From assembly GCA_964437425.1 (NCBI GenBank), contig CAYTGO010000010.1, positions 1-64,000 on the forward strand: a DNA stretch of 64,000 nucleotides, read 5' to 3'. The position numbers were made by a program, and so were the translations under genes. This document shows positions 62,912 to 64,000 of this stretch, piece by piece. Source of the DNA: Scalindua sp964437425. Lineage in GTDB: Bacteria; Planctomycetota; Brocadiia; Brocadiales; Scalinduaceae. Positions within the stretch are counted from its first letter, which is position 1. Every line of letters begins with the position of its first letter. The notes below the pieces were generated by a model. That model saw only the letters and a list, made by a program, of their open reading frames with translations, was not told where the DNA came from and did no database searches.

Positions 62912-62984
62912 TCTTTTCACCGCACCCGCCAAACAACACGTCGGGCAGGAAGGCGCAGAGGGCGCAAAGAAAGAAACTTAAAAA

Positions 62985-64000
62985 ATGAATAAAAAATTTT
63001 TAAATATATTTGTAATAAACATTTTGTTTATCGGAATAAGCTGCTTTGCGTGCAGGGCTGATGAGTTGCAGGATCAGGCGTTGTCTATGTTTGGTGAGAC
63101 TCAGAACGCTTCGGTATTTTATCTTGATAACGGGATGGAGGTTATTCTTATTGAAAACCACGCCAGTCCAATGATCACGGCATTTACGATCGTAAAGACC
63201 GGGAGCCGCAATGAGGATGCGGCAACAAACGGGTCAGCGCATTTCCTTGAGCATCTGCTCTTCAACGGTACGAAGACACGTACCCAGAAGAAGCTCTATG
63301 AAGAGATGGACTATTATGGCGGTTATAACAATGCCCATACCGGGCCAGACTATACCAACTTCATGATCCTTATGCCGAGGGAGTATATCGAGCAGGGAAT
63401 GGACATACAGGCGGATATGCTTTTTAACTCTACCCTGCCTCCCGGAAAGTTTGAAAAGGAACGCGGAATCGTTATTGAAGAGATTGGTAAGGGTGCAGAC
63501 CGGCCATCAACCCAGGTTAACAACCACTTCTCAAAAACCCTGTTCTCCGGTACGCCTTATGAACGTCCCGTGCTCGGAACTGTCTCCACGATTACTCATC
63601 TGAAACGTGATGATGTACGGGAGTATTATCATAACTGGTATGTGCCTAACAATATGACATTGATGGTTATCGGAGATTTCACGACAACAGACATGGTAGA
63701 GTTGGTAAAGAAGAAGTACGGCCCCTACGCTGCAGGACATCTTCCTGAACATAAGCAGGTCTTGCTTACACCTCCGGAAACACTGAAGATCACCCGTGCG
63801 AACGGTATGGGACAGTTCCCTGACGACCGTCACTATCTCAATATGGGTTATATATTACCTGCACCTTCATCAGAGAATTTCTTTTCCCTACAGATGGTTG
63901 CAGATTTTCTTGGAGGCAAGAAAGACTCGATACTGGACGTACTGTTTGAGCAGGATTCCAATAGAGGCCTGGTTAATTCAGTCGATACAAGCGTAACATT
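62985..64000 (+). CDS. M16-family zinc peptidase (3' truncated by window end)
   Basis: The frame from ATG 62985 is open to the window edge (338 codons seen). Residues 1-25 form a signal peptide, followed by an M16 domain with the inverted zinc motif HFLEH near 87 and the downstream Glu in IVIEEIGKG near 165. The typical loops YNNAHTGPDYTNF near 113 are present. M16 members such as PqqL or YmxG-type proteins are periplasmic or secreted peptidases, often with two tandem halves; the second half lies beyond the window. The ribosome-binding region is weak (AAAGAAAG upstream). Similarity is family-level only; no partner gene is visible. Confidence 0.85.
   Translation, partial: MNKKFLNIFVINILFIGISCFACRADELQDQALSMFGETQNASVFYLDNGMEVILIENHASPMITAFTIVKTGSRNEDAATNGSAHFLEHLLFNGTKTRTQKKLYEEMDYYGGYNNAHTGPDYTNFMILMPREYIEQGMDIQADMLFNSTLPPGKFEKERGIVIEEIGKGADRPSTQVNNHFSKTLFSGTPYERPVLGTVSTITHLKRDDVREYYHNWYVPNNMTLMVIGDFTTTDMVELVKKKYGPYAAGHLPEHKQVLLTPPETLKITRANGMGQFPDDRHYLNMGYILPAPSSENFFSLQMVADFLGGKKDSILDVLFEQDSNRGLVNSVDTSVT

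Noticed and set aside
62935..62975. GCAGAGGGCGCAAAG-type stretch before the M16 gene as a repeat element
   Set aside because: Similar low-complexity sequence near 55225-55240 is too short and vague to call a repeat family from two sites.
1..64000. CRISPR array, insertion sequence, prophage or rRNA
   Set aside because: No regularly spaced direct repeats, transposase, integrase, phage structural gene or rRNA sequence was recognised; the only RNA gene I can support is tRNA-Gln.

Overview
The window reads as about 64 kb of gene-dense chromosome of roughly 40 percent GC from a Gram-negative, anaerobic, largely prototrophic bacterium. Evidence for this is a type II secretion minor pseudopilin, TatA, Lgt, lipoproteins and periplasmic enzymes with signal peptides, together with many oxygen-sensitive Fe-S and radical SAM proteins (AmrS, three B12-binding radical SAM proteins, a 2-hydroxyacyl-CoA dehydratase/benzoyl-CoA reductase-like set). 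My best guess is a planctomycete of the anammox order Brocadiales (Kuenenia/Brocadia/Scalindua relatives). This rests on overall impression and no diagnostic marker is present, so hold it loosely.

Layout. 1-2.4 kb: 3' part of a GspK-like gene carrying a lamin-tail domain. 2.5-9.4 kb: mostly minus-strand genes for TatA, a polyprenyl diphosphate synthase, BioD, a SAM hydrolase-family protein, AmrS, a cupin and NAD synthetase. 9.5-15.2 kb: assimilatory CysH, an HDOD signalling protein, the YggS PLP protein, a FetB-like permease and nicotinate phosphoribosyltransferase. 15.4-19.1 kb: a tight plus-strand five-gene operon whose enzymes fit conversion of phosphonopyruvate to aminoethylphosphonate and its transfer as a lipid head group; no PEP mutase is present in the window. 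19-24.5 kb: tandem SagB-type nitroreductase, aldo/keto reductase, ArsC, a hemerythrin-like protein and NadB. 24.5-31.4 kb: minus-strand rpmF-plsX-fabH-acpP-fabF fatty-acid operon, then alaS. 31.5-42.8 kb: branched-chain amino acid genes (ilvD, ilvN, ilvC, leuA) interspersed with tRNA-Gln, a B12 radical SAM protein, larC, pyrC and a second radical SAM protein translationally coupled to leuA. 42.9-54 kb: a SlyD-like isomerase, lgt-panD-panC, a U32 peptidase, a TolB-like lipoprotein, a cyclic-nucleotide-binding protein and a very large M1-M28-PDZ peptidase fusion. 54-59 kb: two dehydratase/reductase-like subunits, their ATPase activator and another B12 radical SAM protein. 59-64 kb: a 53-residue unknown gene with a strong terminator, an AT-rich OLD-family ATPase/Toprim gene, endonuclease IV, and the 5' part of an M16 peptidase.

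The most unusual items are: (1) the 54.1-57.4 kb set, in which the smaller subunit has lost all three cysteines expected to hold its [4Fe-4S] cluster while the larger one keeps them; (2) the 15.4-19.1 kb putative phosphonolipid operon with a split decarboxylase and no PEP mutase; (3) the radical SAM gene overlapping leuA by 4 bases; (4) several structured palindromic intergenic elements, two of which (near 2.4 and 35.1 kb) look like diverged copies of one repeat. All family assignments are from motif recognition by eye; no searches were run.
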